Source: Treponema sp. (lineage in GTDB: Bacteria > Spirochaetota > Spirochaetia > Treponematales > Treponemataceae). Taken from it: a DNA stretch of 64,000 nucleotides. The translations under genes were made by a program, and so were the position numbers. Location of the stretch: positions 1-64,000 of the forward strand of contig JAEEIU010000045.1 in the NCBI GenBank assembly GCA_016281495.1, written 5' to 3'. Of the stretch, positions 8,116 through 17,268 are shown piece after piece; within the stretch, counting starts at the first letter, position 1; every line of letters begins with the position of its first letter. Under the pieces are notes generated by a model. It searched no databases. It saw only the letters and a list, made by a program, of their open reading frames with translations, and was not told the origin of the DNA.

Positions 8116-9006
8116 TTATTTCTTTGCAAGAGGTGCGCTTGAGTTCACGATGTAAGTTCCAGCTTCTGCAAACAATGCGATTCCATCAACCTGCTTTTTC
8201 CAGTATGATGCCTCATCCTTTGTCGAATATGGACCTACGCGTACACGGTAATAGAGTGTTCCGTTTGAATCGTATGTAAACACTTCGCACTGTATCTTGT
8301 TTTCGTCCAGGAGGCTGCGTGCTTCCTCTGCCTTGTTCTTGCTTGAGTAAGATGCTGCCTGAACCCAGTATCTGTCCGGGATGCCTGTTGTTGTCTTGGT
8401 CTCGGCCTTTTTCTCTGCCACCTTTGTTTCGGTTTTCTTTGCAGTAGTGGTCGGTGTACTTTTCTTTGAGGTGCTTTCGTCAAGGGTTTTTGCTGTTTTT
8501 GCAGTTTCCTTGTTCTTTATTGCGTTTTCTCCAGCCTTGTTCGTGGCCTTTACATTGTTTGATGAATAGGCGTTGGTGTATGAGCTGAAGTCAAATGTCG
8601 TTGTAGTGCTTCCGTTGGCGTTTATTGTTTCTGTGCTTTCCGGAACATATACGTTTGTCGGACCGTTTGCAATTACGGTAAGGTTGTCGGTTTGAGCGAT
8701 GGCATTGTCATTTGCCGTAACCGTGGGTGTTCCTTCCTTAGGACTTGAAAGGCCTTCCCTGATTCCAGGCTCCTTTACCTCATCATCATTTGCAACTACG
8801 CCCTGTGTATAAGTTGGCTCTGGTTCCTTGACTGCAGGTTTTGCAGAAGTTGAAGGTGACATCCAGATGGAAGATGTATCTTTTAAGCTGGTGGCGGTGA
8901 CATTTTTGTTATTTCCTCTGCCACTCATAAGGTAGGCAAAGGTGAAAACAGCACAAAGGAAGAGTCCTGCTGCAATTAAAATCCACAATGTTCTTTTCTG
9001 TTCCAT
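8116..9006 (-). CDS. SPOR-domain membrane protein
   Basis: A short cytoplasmic N-terminus, one transmembrane segment (about residues 8-26), a long Ser/Thr/Lys/Ala-rich linker (about 30-210) and a C-terminal SPOR domain (about 212-285: YWVQAASYSSKNKAEEA ... YRVRVGPYSTKDEA). SPOR domains bind denuded peptidoglycan, usually at division septa, and the architecture matches FtsN/DedD-like proteins. Its start overlaps the end of coaE by 31 bases; GGGGA precedes ATG 9006. A cell-division or cell-wall role is inferred from the domain only. Confidence 0.88.
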   Translation of the reverse strand: MEQKRTLWILIAAGLFLCAVFTFAYLMSGRGNNKNVTATSLKDTSSIWMSPSTSAKPAVKEPEPTYTQGVVANDDEVKEPGIREGLSSPKEGTPTVTANDNAIAQTDNLTVIANGPTNVYVPESTETINANGSTTTTFDFSSYTNAYSSNNVKATNKAGENAIKNKETAKTAKTLDESTSKKSTPTTTAKKTETKVAEKKAETKTTTGIPDRYWVQAASYSSKNKAEEARSLLDENKIQCEVFTYDSNGTLYYRVRVGPYSTKDEASYWKKQVDGIALFAEAGTYIVNSSAPLAKK

Positions 9007-9620
9007 TCTTTTATCCCCGGCCGGCTCGTGTAAAGGAATTTTTCAATCTTTTTTTCAAGACTTTTCCCGGAGCCGATATTCCATACTCTTACAATATCGG
9101 CATTTAAAGCCTTGTATTTAGCAAAAAGATTCCTTTGACTGGCAAAGCGCTGGAGGATATGGCGTGTGGAAAGCCCATCCCTTTTTCTGGCCCTTATGAA
9201 TCTGATGATTCCTGGAGCGTCGATGAACAGGATTTTATCCATTTTTTGCAATAAATCGGGGATTTTATAAAGAACCGTTGCATGAAGAACTGTGTCCCTG
9301 CCGTTGTTTGCGGCAATAAAGTCCTCCATGTATTTTGTGATGTAGGGGTAGACGATGTTTTCCTGCCGTTTAAGCAGTTCCGGATCAGAGAACACAATGG
9401 ATGCCAGGGCACGCCTGTCTATTTTTTTATCAGGGGTCTCAAGGTGAATGTTTTTTTCACCTGCGATAGAGGAGAATTCACCTAGGATTTTGTCCCTGCA
9501 TGCATCAACCGCCTCGTGTGCGACTGTATCTGCGTCTATGCCTGTAAATCCCTTTTTCTCCAGAATAGCCGCCGCAAGGTTTTTCCCTGCCGCCATTGGC
9601 CCCGTCACGCACAGAATCAA
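8976..9620 (-). CDS. coaE: dephospho-CoA kinase
   Basis: The last step of CoA synthesis, ATP-dependent phosphorylation of dephospho-CoA. The P-loop reads GPMAAGKN with DAD (IDADTVAHEAV) downstream, as in CoaE. The usual Ser/Thr after the P-loop Lys is Asn here. A longer frame starts inside polA, but the natural start is probably TTG 9620, whose TTGA overlaps the polA TGA stop and is preceded by GGGGGGA; this gives 214 residues, the usual length. The last about 30 residues (after IEKFLYTSR) overlap the SPOR gene and may be a read-on extension. Confidence 0.85.
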   Translation of the reverse strand: MILCVTGPMAAGKNLAAAILEKKGFTGIDADTVAHEAVDACRDKILGEFSSIAGEKNIHLETPDKKIDRRALASIVFSDPELLKRQENIVYPYITKYMEDFIAANNGRDTVLHATVLYKIPDLLQKMDKILFIDAPGIIRFIRARKRDGLSTRHILQRFASQRNLFAKYKALNADIVRVWNIGSGKSLEKKIEKFLYTSRPGIKEWNRKEHCGF

Positions 9621-12406
9621 TGGAATTCCCCCCAGTTGCTTCCGCTTTCCATGCTTACCCTCAGGGGAACATTCAGCTTTATGGCTCCTTCCATTTTTTC
9701 GCGTATCAGTTTTATGGCATAGTCCACGGTTTCCTTGTCGTCTGGACATTCAAATATAAGCTCGTCATGAACTTGAAGAAGAAGGTTCAGCTTTCCCTTG
9801 AGCTTTGGATCGTTGTCTATGGCATCCTGAACATTCATCATGGCTGTCTTTACTATATCTGCGGCACTTCCCTGTATCGGTGTGTTTACGGCGATTCTCT
9901 GGGCTGCGTTCTGCTCGATTTTATTCTTGCTGTTGATGTTCGTAATGTATCTGCGGCGGTGCAGGATAGTCTCCACGTATCCGTTTTGTTTTGCCGAGGA
10001 GATTGTGTCGTCAAGGAATTTTCGGACTCCGCTGTAGGTCTGGAAGTATTTTTCGATGAATTCCTTTGCCTGCGTGCGTGAGATTCCAAGTTCGTTTGCC
10101 AGCCTGAATGCCGACATGCCGTACATGACGCCAAAGTTTACCGTCTTTGCCATTCGCCTCATTTCCGGTGTAACCTGCTCAGGTTCAATTCCATGAATGA
10201 GTGCGGCGGTTGCCTTGTGCACGTCCACCCCCTGAGTAAATGCCGAGCAAAGGTTTTTGTCCAGCGAGAGGTGTGCCAGTACCACAAGTTCAATCTGGGC
10301 GTAGTCTGCGGAAATCAAAACGGTGCCCGGAACTGCCGTGAATGCGCTCCTTATTCTTCGGCCTGCCTCGTCCCTTACCGGAATGTTCTGAAGGTTGGGG
10401 TTGCTTGATGAAAGGCGGCCTGTTGCGGTTCCTGTCTGAAGGAATGTGGTGTGTATCCTGCTGCCCTTGTCTGCCAGTGTGGGAAGTGTTTCCACATAGG
10501 TGCCCTGAAGTTTTGTAAGGCTCCTGTAATCAAGTATAAGGCGGGGGAGGGGATCTTCCGTGCGTTCCATCAATTCCTCAAGAACTGCGGTGTCCGTACT
10601 GTATCCTGTCTTTGTCTTTTTGCCCGGAACAAGATGACGTTCCTCAAATAAAACTGTCTGAAGCTGCTTTGGGCTTGCGATGTTGAATTCGTGGCCTGCC
10701 TCGGAGTAAATGGACTTTTCCTTTTCCTGAATCTCTTTGGTCAGGTAGACGTTGTATTCTGCAAGTGCCTTTTTGTCCAGGTGAATGCCCTGCCTTTCCA
10801 TGCGTGCCAGTATCGGTAGAATCTTCATCTCCATGTCATAGAAGAGTTCGTGAAGTGAATTCTTTTCAATCAGAGGCTCAAAATATCCTTTAAGCTGCCA
10901 TGTAAAATCAGCATCTTCTGCGGCATAAGGAACAGCTTTATCAAGGGGCACATCTGCAAATGTCTTTCCCTTGGGAACCACATCCTTGAATTCAATTCCA
11001 CGGAGGCCCAGCTTTGTTTCTCCAAGGTATTCCAGGCTATAGGGAGATTTACCCATTTCATCAGGACTCAAGAGCCATGCTGCCACCATGGTGTCAAAGA
11101 TTTTGCATTTGGGAATGCCTGCATATCCGTTTGCCCAAAGCACTTCCAGGTCAAACTTTCCGTTGTGCATGATGAGGGTAAAGTCTTCTGCATCCAGGAG
11201 TCTTGAAAGTTCCCTCATGCATTCGTCTTTTGGAACGGTATCCTCTTCTGCGAACATCAGGTCTGCAAAATACACCGGGACATAAACTGCCTCTCCTGTT
11301 TTTTTACACAGGCTGAATCCCACAAGCTTTGCTGCGTTTGAATCAAGTCCGTCAGTTTCTGTATCAAAGGCCACGCATTTTTCTTTGGAGGCCAAGACTT
11401 CATCGATTAATTTCTTAAGATTCTGAATGTCCGTTATTGCTGAATAATTTCCATGGTTATCCTTAACTTGCGGAAGGACTTTTTCTTCCGGTGTAAAGAG
11501 GGGGCCTGCGTCTGTTGTTTCTGTCTGTGTTGTGGCATAGCTTTTTGCAACAGAGAATGCCTCGTGGCTGTTCAATTTTTTTGCTGCGGCACCATAGTCA
11601 AGGTTTGAAGTTGAAAAGTCCTCAAAATCAATTTTTACAGGAACATCATCTACAAGTGTAATCAGCTTTTTTGAAAAATACGCATTATCCTTGTCCTTTC
11701 GGATTTTTTCTCCGAGAGCTCCCTTTATCTCATCAGCATGCTCATAGATGCCGTCCAGGGTTCCCCATTCATTCAGCAGCTTGAGTGCGGTTTTGTCTCC
11801 GACTCCGTTTACACCGGGAACATTATCCGCGCTGTCGCCAACAAGAGAAAGATAGTCCAGGATTTTTTCCGGCGGTATGCCCCATTTTGCCTTGACTTCC
11901 TCAATGCCTTCCTCTGTCCATCCACCGTTGAATTTGTCCGGCTGCATTTCCTTGCACTGTTCGTCCACAAGCTGAAGAAGGTCCTTGTCTCCGCTTAGGA
12001 TGCGGCATGGCCTGTTTTCTTCCCTGCATTTTTTTGCAACGGTTGCGATTATGTCGTCGGCCTCAAATCCGTCCACCCTGAGTACCGGAACCTTAAGCTC
12101 ATTCAGGACCTCTTCTATCCACGGAACCTGGGCATGAAGATCATCGGGGGTCTTTTGTCTTGTTGCCTTGTATTCGGCATACATTTCATGCCTGAAAGTC
12201 GGTGTGCGTGAATCAAATGCGGCGGCAAGATATGCGGGTTTGTATTTAGCAAGCAGCGCCCTTAGGTTACGGAAAAAAATGGAAAGGGCACCGATGTTTT
12301 CTCCACGTGAATTGGTGAGCGGGTGACTTATCAGGGCAAAGTAGGCCCTGTAGATTAAACCATATGAATCAAGAATATAGACAGTTTTATCGTTGGTATT
12401 AGACAT
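9617..12406 (-). CDS. polA: DNA polymerase I
   Basis: A 929-residue family A polymerase: 5'-3' flap exonuclease (about residues 1-290), 3'-5' exonuclease fold (about 320-510) and polymerase domain (about 545-929, with SADYAQIELVVLAHLS as motif A, the O-helix RRMAKTVNFGVMYG and QVHDELIFE as motif C). The proofreading site is intact: D348 and E350 (FDTETD), D419 (NGKFD), Y494/D498 (YAAED). Many bacterial Pol I proteins have lost these. First gene of a unit with coaE, SPOR and ybaK. Its promoter predicts a leaderless mRNA. Confidence 0.97.
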   Translation of the reverse strand: MSNTNDKTVYILDSYGLIYRAYFALISHPLTNSRGENIGALSIFFRNLRALLAKYKPAYLAAAFDSRTPTFRHEMYAEYKATRQKTPDDLHAQVPWIEEVLNELKVPVLRVDGFEADDIIATVAKKCREENRPCRILSGDKDLLQLVDEQCKEMQPDKFNGGWTEEGIEEVKAKWGIPPEKILDYLSLVGDSADNVPGVNGVGDKTALKLLNEWGTLDGIYEHADEIKGALGEKIRKDKDNAYFSKKLITLVDDVPVKIDFEDFSTSNLDYGAAAKKLNSHEAFSVAKSYATTQTETTDAGPLFTPEEKVLPQVKDNHGNYSAITDIQNLKKLIDEVLASKEKCVAFDTETDGLDSNAAKLVGFSLCKKTGEAVYVPVYFADLMFAEEDTVPKDECMRELSRLLDAEDFTLIMHNGKFDLEVLWANGYAGIPKCKIFDTMVAAWLLSPDEMGKSPYSLEYLGETKLGLRGIEFKDVVPKGKTFADVPLDKAVPYAAEDADFTWQLKGYFEPLIEKNSLHELFYDMEMKILPILARMERQGIHLDKKALAEYNVYLTKEIQEKEKSIYSEAGHEFNIASPKQLQTVLFEERHLVPGKKTKTGYSTDTAVLEELMERTEDPLPRLILDYRSLTKLQGTYVETLPTLADKGSRIHTTFLQTGTATGRLSSSNPNLQNIPVRDEAGRRIRSAFTAVPGTVLISADYAQIELVVLAHLSLDKNLCSAFTQGVDVHKATAALIHGIEPEQVTPEMRRMAKTVNFGVMYGMSAFRLANELGISRTQAKEFIEKYFQTYSGVRKFLDDTISSAKQNGYVETILHRRRYITNINSKNKIEQNAAQRIAVNTPIQGSAADIVKTAMMNVQDAIDNDPKLKGKLNLLLQVHDELIFECPDDKETVDYAIKLIREKMEGAIKLNVPLRVSMESGSNWGEFH

Positions 12407-12412
12407 ACCATG

Positions 12413-12441
12413 ATTTTACCACAAGAATGACCTTATGTGAA
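12413..12441 (-). promoter_or_regulatory. promoter giving a leaderless polA mRNA
   Basis: On the minus strand: TTCACA (12436-12441), 17-base spacer, TAAAAT (12413-12418), then CATGGT and the polA ATG at 12406. The predicted TSS coincides with the start codon; no ribosome-binding site is present. Confidence 0.65.
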
Positions 12442-12475
12442 CCTCTTGAAGCAGGGGCATCACAAAGGTTCATGA

Positions 12476-13777
12476 CTATTGCAGGTTCTTTTCCAAAGTG
12501 CGTTTGGGGCTGGGGAAGCTTGAAGTGCCTGTTTCAAAGACTGCATCCTTGCCGTAAATCCATCCGCTTTTTCCGTCGATGTCCAGACGAAGCCATGGAT
12601 ATTCCATACCGCTTTCCTTGTCCAGAGTGGTTTCTTCCGTGATGGCAGTAATTGAATATACAGGAGATGTGTCTCCCTTGAAGCTGACTATGCCGATTTT
12701 TGTTGAATGTCTTGTTCCTGGGACGTCATAGATCCCGGTTCCGTTTTTAAACGTATAGCTTCGTTCCCCAAGATTGCGGACTGTCCATTTTTCATCTGCG
12801 AATTTAATCTGGTCGGTAACCATGTAAAAGTCGTTTTCGTAAGGATCAGGAATTGCACCCGCGTTCAAATACCCGTCCAGGCCGTTGTCATCTATCCTGA
12901 GCCATATTTCCGTTGTGTTGGATGTGGTAAGCGGATTCATTGTTTTTGCAATGCCCGTAATCTTGATTTCCTGTGGAATGGAAATGCTTCCTACTGTGAC
13001 CTTGTTTTTTATCGAATCATAGATGTTTGTATCCTGAATAAGCCTGACTGTAAGCGTCTGGGTGTGGCGGCGCAAGGTGATGATTGTTCCGTCATCAAGC
13101 TGGTCTGTCTGGATTATCTCTCCGTCATACTCTGTGGAGGAAGTCTGGTCGTCCATTTGTTCTGGTTCTTCAATTTTCTGAATATTGTTGCTGTCCTCTG
13201 CCGTCCCGGTAAAGATGTCCTCTGTCTTCTCTTCCGCCTGAATGCCATTCTCTGCCGGACTTTCCTGGATCTGTTCAACCGTACTGCCTGCTAGAACGAG
13301 CTTTTCGTCGAGTAAAAAAGTGGCGGCAATTGAATAGAAAATCGAGGCAATGAATCCCGCCCATATAAGTGAAAGCGCTATGATGCGGCTTGGCTCAAAC
13401 ACATTGTTGTCATCAAAATAATTGTTGTTGTTTTTGGAGGGCATGCACCATAGGATAAGGTTCACGCCTGGAACAAGAATCAGCCATCCTGTAAGTCCAA
13501 CATCATGGACCCTTCTGACGGCGACACTTATTAATGGCATTGCAAGAACAAGGGCCGTAACAAGAAAAAGTATTATTCCGATTGTAGCTGCATTTATGGA
13601 ACCTATCTTGAACCTTACCTGAAAAAAATGATCGATGGCAAGAAAGAGTCCTGCAATGGCCACACCTACCAGCAATAGCATGAGGGAGCATGTTACAAAA
13701 CTCCAGAATTCAATGCGTGATGTACGACCCCTTAGGGTAAGGTATTTCTTAAAATTGAGGGCAAAGTATTTCCACAT
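12476..13777 (-). CDS. DUF805 membrane protein with C-terminal SH3-like domains
   Basis: The N-terminal about 130 residues are a DUF805 domain: RGRTSRIEFWSF followed by hydrophobic segments and the RRVHDVGLTGW motif that marks the family. A further hydrophobic stretch (about 135-160) precedes an acidic Gln/Glu-rich linker, then about 200 residues of two SH3-like units, the second ending GKSGWIYGKDAVFE. DUF805 is usually a stand-alone protein of about 120 residues; fusion to extracytoplasmic SH3-type domains suggests a membrane sensor or anchor for wall binding, but the role is unknown. It lies 11 bases downstream of ftsH and is probably co-transcribed. Confidence 0.8.
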   Translation of the reverse strand: MWKYFALNFKKYLTLRGRTSRIEFWSFVTCSLMLLLVGVAIAGLFLAIDHFFQVRFKIGSINAATIGIILFLVTALVLAMPLISVAVRRVHDVGLTGWLILVPGVNLILWCMPSKNNNNYFDDNNVFEPSRIIALSLIWAGFIASIFYSIAATFLLDEKLVLAGSTVEQIQESPAENGIQAEEKTEDIFTGTAEDSNNIQKIEEPEQMDDQTSSTEYDGEIIQTDQLDDGTIITLRRHTQTLTVRLIQDTNIYDSIKNKVTVGSISIPQEIKITGIAKTMNPLTTSNTTEIWLRIDDNGLDGYLNAGAIPDPYENDFYMVTDQIKFADEKWTVRNLGERSYTFKNGTGIYDVPGTRHSTKIGIVSFKGDTSPVYSITAITEETTLDKESGMEYPWLRLDIDGKSGWIYGKDAVFETGTSSFPSPKRTLEKNLQ

Positions 13778-13788
13778 AAAGTCCTGCC

Positions 13789-15858
13789 TTAGTCTTCCTT
13801 TGGCTTTCTTCCGCGTTTTTTGGGAGTTTCAGGAGTTTCCACCTTTATTTCTGCTGTAGAAGCACTGCTTGAACTGTCGGATGCAATTTCCTTGCAGTGG
13901 ATTTCTGCCTTTACAATCTCGGCGAACTCTTTTCCGTCCATGGTTTCTTTTTCAAGGAGGTTGTTTCCGATGTATTCCAAAAGCTGCTTGTGGTCTTTTA
14001 ACAGTTTAAGGACATGCTTGTAACGCTCCTGCATGATGCGGGCGATTTCTTCGTCGATGTAGTGCTGGGTTTCCTCAGAGAACTCACGTACAAGTTCCGG
14101 CTCCTGCGGTCCACCGTAACCCTTGCCAGATTTTCCCAATGTCATGTTAAGGAATTTGTCGCTCATACCGTAGTCGGTGATCATGCTCTTTAGGATTCCT
14201 GTGGCACGAGAAATGTCGTTTGCGGCTCCCGTGCTTATTTCGCCAAAGATTACCTGTTCTGCGGCACGTCCACCCAAGAGTACGTCAACTTCATTAAGCA
14301 AATCCCTCTTGGTCTGGAGATTCTTTTCTTCTTCCTCGCGGTATTGTGTAAAACCTCCAACTCCGTGGGAACGTGGAACAACAGTTATCTTGTTTACCGG
14401 CGGATAATCCGGTGTAAAGGCTCCAACAAGCGCATGTCCTGTTTCGTGGTATGCAACGGTCTTTCTTTCCTTTTCGTTTTCACGTCTTGTCTTTTTCTTG
14501 AGGCCTATGCTTACCTTGTCGATTGCGTCGTTAAAGTCTTCCATAGAAACAAGCTTTCTGCCGTTCCTTACAGCAAGAAGGGCTGCCTCGTTTACCATGT
14601 TGGCAAGATCTGCTCCTGCAAAACCTATTGTACCGTGTGCAAGTGATTCAAAATCAACATCGGGGTCAAGCTTTACGTTCTTTGAGTGAATCCTGAGGAT
14701 TGCCTCACGTCCCTTTACGTCCGGGCGTTCAACTGGAACCTGGCGGTCAAATCTTCCGGGGCGGAGAAGGGCTGGGTCAAGAATGTCCGGCCTGTTGGTT
14801 GCAGCCAGAACGATAAGGCCCTTTTCGTTGTCAAATCCGTCCATTTCAACCAAAAGCTGGTTCAGGGTCTGTTCCCTTTCGTCATTGCCACCGAGATTGT
14901 TTACACGGCTTTTACCGATTGCGTCAAGCTCGTCAATAAAGATGATGCACGGTGCCTTTTCGCGTGCGGTACGGAACAAATCGCGGACACGGCTTGCTCC
15001 CACACCAACGAACATTTCAACAAAGTCGGAACCGCTTATCCTAAAGAACGGAACTCCGGCTTCTCCTGCAACTGCACGTGCAAGCAAAGTTTTACCTGTT
15101 CCCGGCGGTCCAACAAGAAGGACACCTTTTGGAATCTTTCCACCGATTTCTGTGTATTTCTTGGGCTGCTTAAGAAAGTCAACAACCTCAACAAGTTCTT
15201 CCTTGGCTTCGTCAACACCCGCAACATCTGCAAACCTGGTCTTTACCTTGCCTTCATCAACTGCCTTGGATTTTCCACCGCCATTACCAAACAGGGAACC
15301 CATGCCGCTCATGCCGCCGCCCATCTTGCGGAACATGAATACATAAAGTCCCACAAGGATGGCAATCGGAAGCAGGGAAATAAGGATCTGTATCCAGATT
15401 CCGCTCTGTCTTGCCTGGTAAGAATAGGTGATGCCTTTCTGGTTCAGGAAATCGATGAATTCATCTGTCAGGATTCCGACTGTACGGTATTCCTTTGTGT
15501 TTGAAGTGGCAAAAGAGAAGAGGCTGAAACCCTTTTCCTTTTCGGCCGTGTCTGTACCGCTTTCCTTGTAGCCGATAAAGTACGAGTCACTCAGTATTAC
15601 GGTGTCTATCTCGTTTGTCTCTATCATCTCGCGGAATTTGGAAAAGTCAATCAAATTCTCTGAATTGCGGGAATTTCTAATGGTTGAAAAAAGCAGAAAA
15701 ACAGCTATTCCCAGGAAGATTAAAGTAAAAATCGGGAATGGCTTTGGTTTTTTAGGTTTTTTATTCTTATCGTCCTTGTCGTCCTGATCCACGGAAAGCT
15801 TAAAAAAATCAAACGGATCGTTTGGATCGTTATTCTTGTTTTCGTTAGGCTCGCTCAT
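13789..15858 (-). CDS. ftsH: ATP-dependent zinc metalloprotease FtsH
   Basis: A membrane-anchored AAA+ protease that degrades misfolded membrane proteins and regulators. Two transmembrane segments flank a periplasmic domain (about residues 42-62 and 158-178), then Walker A GPPGTGKT (about 250-257), Walker [12 protein letters not shown], the second region of homology ending PGRFDR, the zinc site HETGH (about 471-475) and the third ligand Asp in [10 protein letters not shown]. The start is chosen as ATG 15858: the run of codons M-R-M-M-M-S has a GAGG correctly spaced only for the last Met. The C-terminal tail is rich in Ser and Lys. Confidence 0.97.
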   Translation of the reverse strand: MSEPNENKNNDPNDPFDFFKLSVDQDDKDDKNKKPKKPKPFPIFTLIFLGIAVFLLFSTIRNSRNSENLIDFSKFREMIETNEIDTVILSDSYFIGYKESGTDTAEKEKGFSLFSFATSNTKEYRTVGILTDEFIDFLNQKGITYSYQARQSGIWIQILISLLPIAILVGLYVFMFRKMGGGMSGMGSLFGNGGGKSKAVDEGKVKTRFADVAGVDEAKEELVEVVDFLKQPKKYTEIGGKIPKGVLLVGPPGTGKTLLARAVAGEAGVPFFRISGSDFVEMFVGVGASRVRDLFRTAREKAPCIIFIDELDAIGKSRVNNLGGNDEREQTLNQLLVEMDGFDNEKGLIVLAATNRPDILDPALLRPGRFDRQVPVERPDVKGREAILRIHSKNVKLDPDVDFESLAHGTIGFAGADLANMVNEAALLAVRNGRKLVSMEDFNDAIDKVSIGLKKKTRRENEKERKTVAYHETGHALVGAFTPDYPPVNKITVVPRSHGVGGFTQYREEEEKNLQTKRDLLNEVDVLLGGRAAEQVIFGEISTGAANDISRATGILKSMITDYGMSDKFLNMTLGKSGKGYGGPQEPELVREFSEETQHYIDEEIARIMQERYKHVLKLLKDHKQLLEYIGNNLLEKETMDGKEFAEIVKAEIHCKEIASDSSSSASTAEIKVETPETPKKRGRKPKED

Positions 15859-16000
15859 CATCATCCTCATTTTCTTAATGGTAGAAAAATCTACAGTTCG
15901 CTAATTATATAATATATGGAAAAAAATGTCTTTAGTGAAGAGATAAATTTAGAATTTTTTATATTTTGGGAAAACACAGCCCTGTTTGAGTTTTATTCCG

Positions 16001-16035
16001 GATTCTTAATTCCTAATTCTGCATTCCGAATTAAT
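16001..16035. repeat. GAATT-unit intergenic repeat
   Basis: GATTCTTAATTCCTAATT followed by CTGCATTCCGAATTAATC, downstream of flgN. Same family as at 5968, 17136, 41226 and 45870. Confidence 0.45.
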
Positions 16036-16521
16036 CTAAGCTTCCACTTGAATCAAATTACCGGAGTCGGGGTCGGCGGCGTAGACGGAATTCAGCTTGC
16101 GGTAGGGGTTCCTTAATGTGGCAATCTGTTCCTTAAGGTCTTCAAGCTGGGTGCGGAGGAGCTGCCTGTTCCTTTCGTTCTGGGCAAGGACCTGGGTCTG
16201 CAGGTGGGTTAAATCGTCCTGTAGCTTTTCGATTGGAATGATGTCCTGGGGATTGTAGGTTGAGGTTTTGGCACTCAGATAAAGCTTTTGCATCGGACCT
16301 ATAACCTTTTGCAGTGAGCCTATTCCCCTTACAATCTGGGCTTCCAGTTCACTGTGTGCGATAAGGGCCTGTGCGTCCTGCTCACAGATCTTGCTTTCCT
16401 GCTGTTCAAGAACCTTAAGGTATTCCCTGAATTTGGTACGCTGCTGCTCCAGCAATGCCCTGAACCTTCTGAGTATGGCAATGCGTTCGTTGAGTTCTTC
16501 CTGACTGACCTGTTCTACCAT
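16036..16521 (-). CDS. flagellar protein FlgN-like chaperone
   Basis: A 161-residue, almost wholly alpha-helical protein with heptad-like Gln/Leu/Glu-rich coiled coil (residues about 5-130). Size, composition and its place 38 bases downstream of fliS match FlgN, the export chaperone of the hook-filament junction proteins. FlgN sequences are poorly conserved, so the assignment rests heavily on context. ATG 16521 follows AAAGGTGGG; a GTG three codons upstream is less well placed. Confidence 0.7.
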   Translation of the reverse strand: MVEQVSQEELNERIAILRRFRALLEQQRTKFREYLKVLEQQESKICEQDAQALIAHSELEAQIVRGIGSLQKVIGPMQKLYLSAKTSTYNPQDIIPIEKLQDDLTHLQTQVLAQNERNRQLLRTQLEDLKEQIATLRNPYRKLNSVYAADPDSGNLIQVEA

Positions 16522-16558
16522 TTTTCCCACCTTTATTTCCCACTAAGTTAAAAACAAA

Positions 16559-17011
16559 TTATCCTGTTATACTGATTGTCGGTCTGTCAACAGTCATCTT
16601 TACTGTATTATTAGCCTGTGTATTTGCGGCGTTTGTCCAAGAATCCCTCAATTGGTCAAGAAGATTCAGGATGAATTTGAGCTTGCCCCTGTCGTGCTTT
16701 ATGCTTGCGGTTAAAAGTTCCTTGTTGAAGTAAATGTACAGGGCCATGAGGTTTTGGGCGATTTCTCCGCCTTTTTCCATGTCCAGGCTTACCTGAAGCT
16801 CCGTGATGATGTCCTGTGTCTTTTGAATGTGTATGCCGAACTTCTCGATGTTGTGAGCTGCGATCTTGTTCTCGTCATCGATCATGTTCACAGCGTCTTT
16901 TAAATGAGAGACGGCCCCTTCGTACAGCATGACAACCAGTTTCCCCTGACTGGCAGTTTTGACGCCGACTTCGCGGTATGTGTTATACCCACCATAAGAA
17001 TTGTAACTCAT
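16559..17011 (-). CDS. fliS: flagellin export chaperone FliS
   Basis: A 150-residue helical protein beginning MSYNSYGGYNTYREV, with the family hallmarks KTASQGKLVVMLYEGAV and the later LNLLDQLRDSWTNA. FliS binds the flagellin C-terminus in the cytoplasm and keeps it from polymerising before export. ATG 17011 is preceded by GGTGGGG; an ATG 33 bases further upstream lacks this. In spirochaetes the filaments are periplasmic. It forms a two-gene unit with the FlgN-like gene. Confidence 0.93.
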   Translation of the reverse strand: MSYNSYGGYNTYREVGVKTASQGKLVVMLYEGAVSHLKDAVNMIDDENKIAAHNIEKFGIHIQKTQDIITELQVSLDMEKGGEIAQNLMALYIYFNKELLTASIKHDRGKLKFILNLLDQLRDSWTNAANTQANNTVKMTVDRPTISITG

Positions 17012-17135
17012 AGCAATACCCCACCTGAATAAATTAGTAAACAATATTCCTTAATTCTTGTTATCGGAAAAAGAATTTTAGACTTTAGTACTTTTTTATG
17101 TTTTTTTGAAAAAATTTTGTCACGCGGATTAAAGT

Positions 17136-17162
17136 AATTAAGAATTATGAATTATGAATTAA
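17136..17162. repeat. GAATTAT-unit intergenic repeat
   Basis: AATTAAGAATTATGAATT followed by ATGAATTAA between fliS and guaB, three GAATT units with 7-base period. Same family as at 41226. Confidence 0.5.
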
Positions 17163-17208
17163 CCAATTCCACTACTAGAATTCTTCCATAAAATATGATA
17201 TTATTAGT

Positions 17209-17251
17209 TGAAATTAAGAGGGAGCTCCGTTGCGGGGGGACCTTAATTTCA
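17209..17251 (+). promoter_or_regulatory. 5' stem-loop in the guaB leader
   Basis: TGAAATTAAG (17209-17218) pairs perfectly with CTTAATTTCA (17242-17251). Inside, CTCCG-TTG-CGGGG can form a second stem next to a purine-rich AGGGAG. TATGAT at 17194-17199 would start transcription near 17207, so the structure would sit at the very 5' end of the mRNA. The AAAGAGG ribosome site (17257-17263) lies outside it. It could be an mRNA stabiliser or a small regulatory RNA. Confidence 0.5.
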
Positions 17252-17268
17252 CATTTAAAGAGGACATT

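Noticed and set aside
7629-8279. Plus-strand open frame of 216 codons
   Set aside because: Antisense to ybaK and the SPOR gene, which both have clear domains.
14686-15504. Long open frame on the plus strand (272 codons)
   Set aside because: Fully antisense to ftsH; composition (Cys/Asn/Lys-rich) is that of a shadow frame and no ribosome site or family is seen.
17209-17251. guaB stem-loop as a terminator
   Set aside because: There is no U tract after the stem, and the stem is followed directly by a ribosome site.
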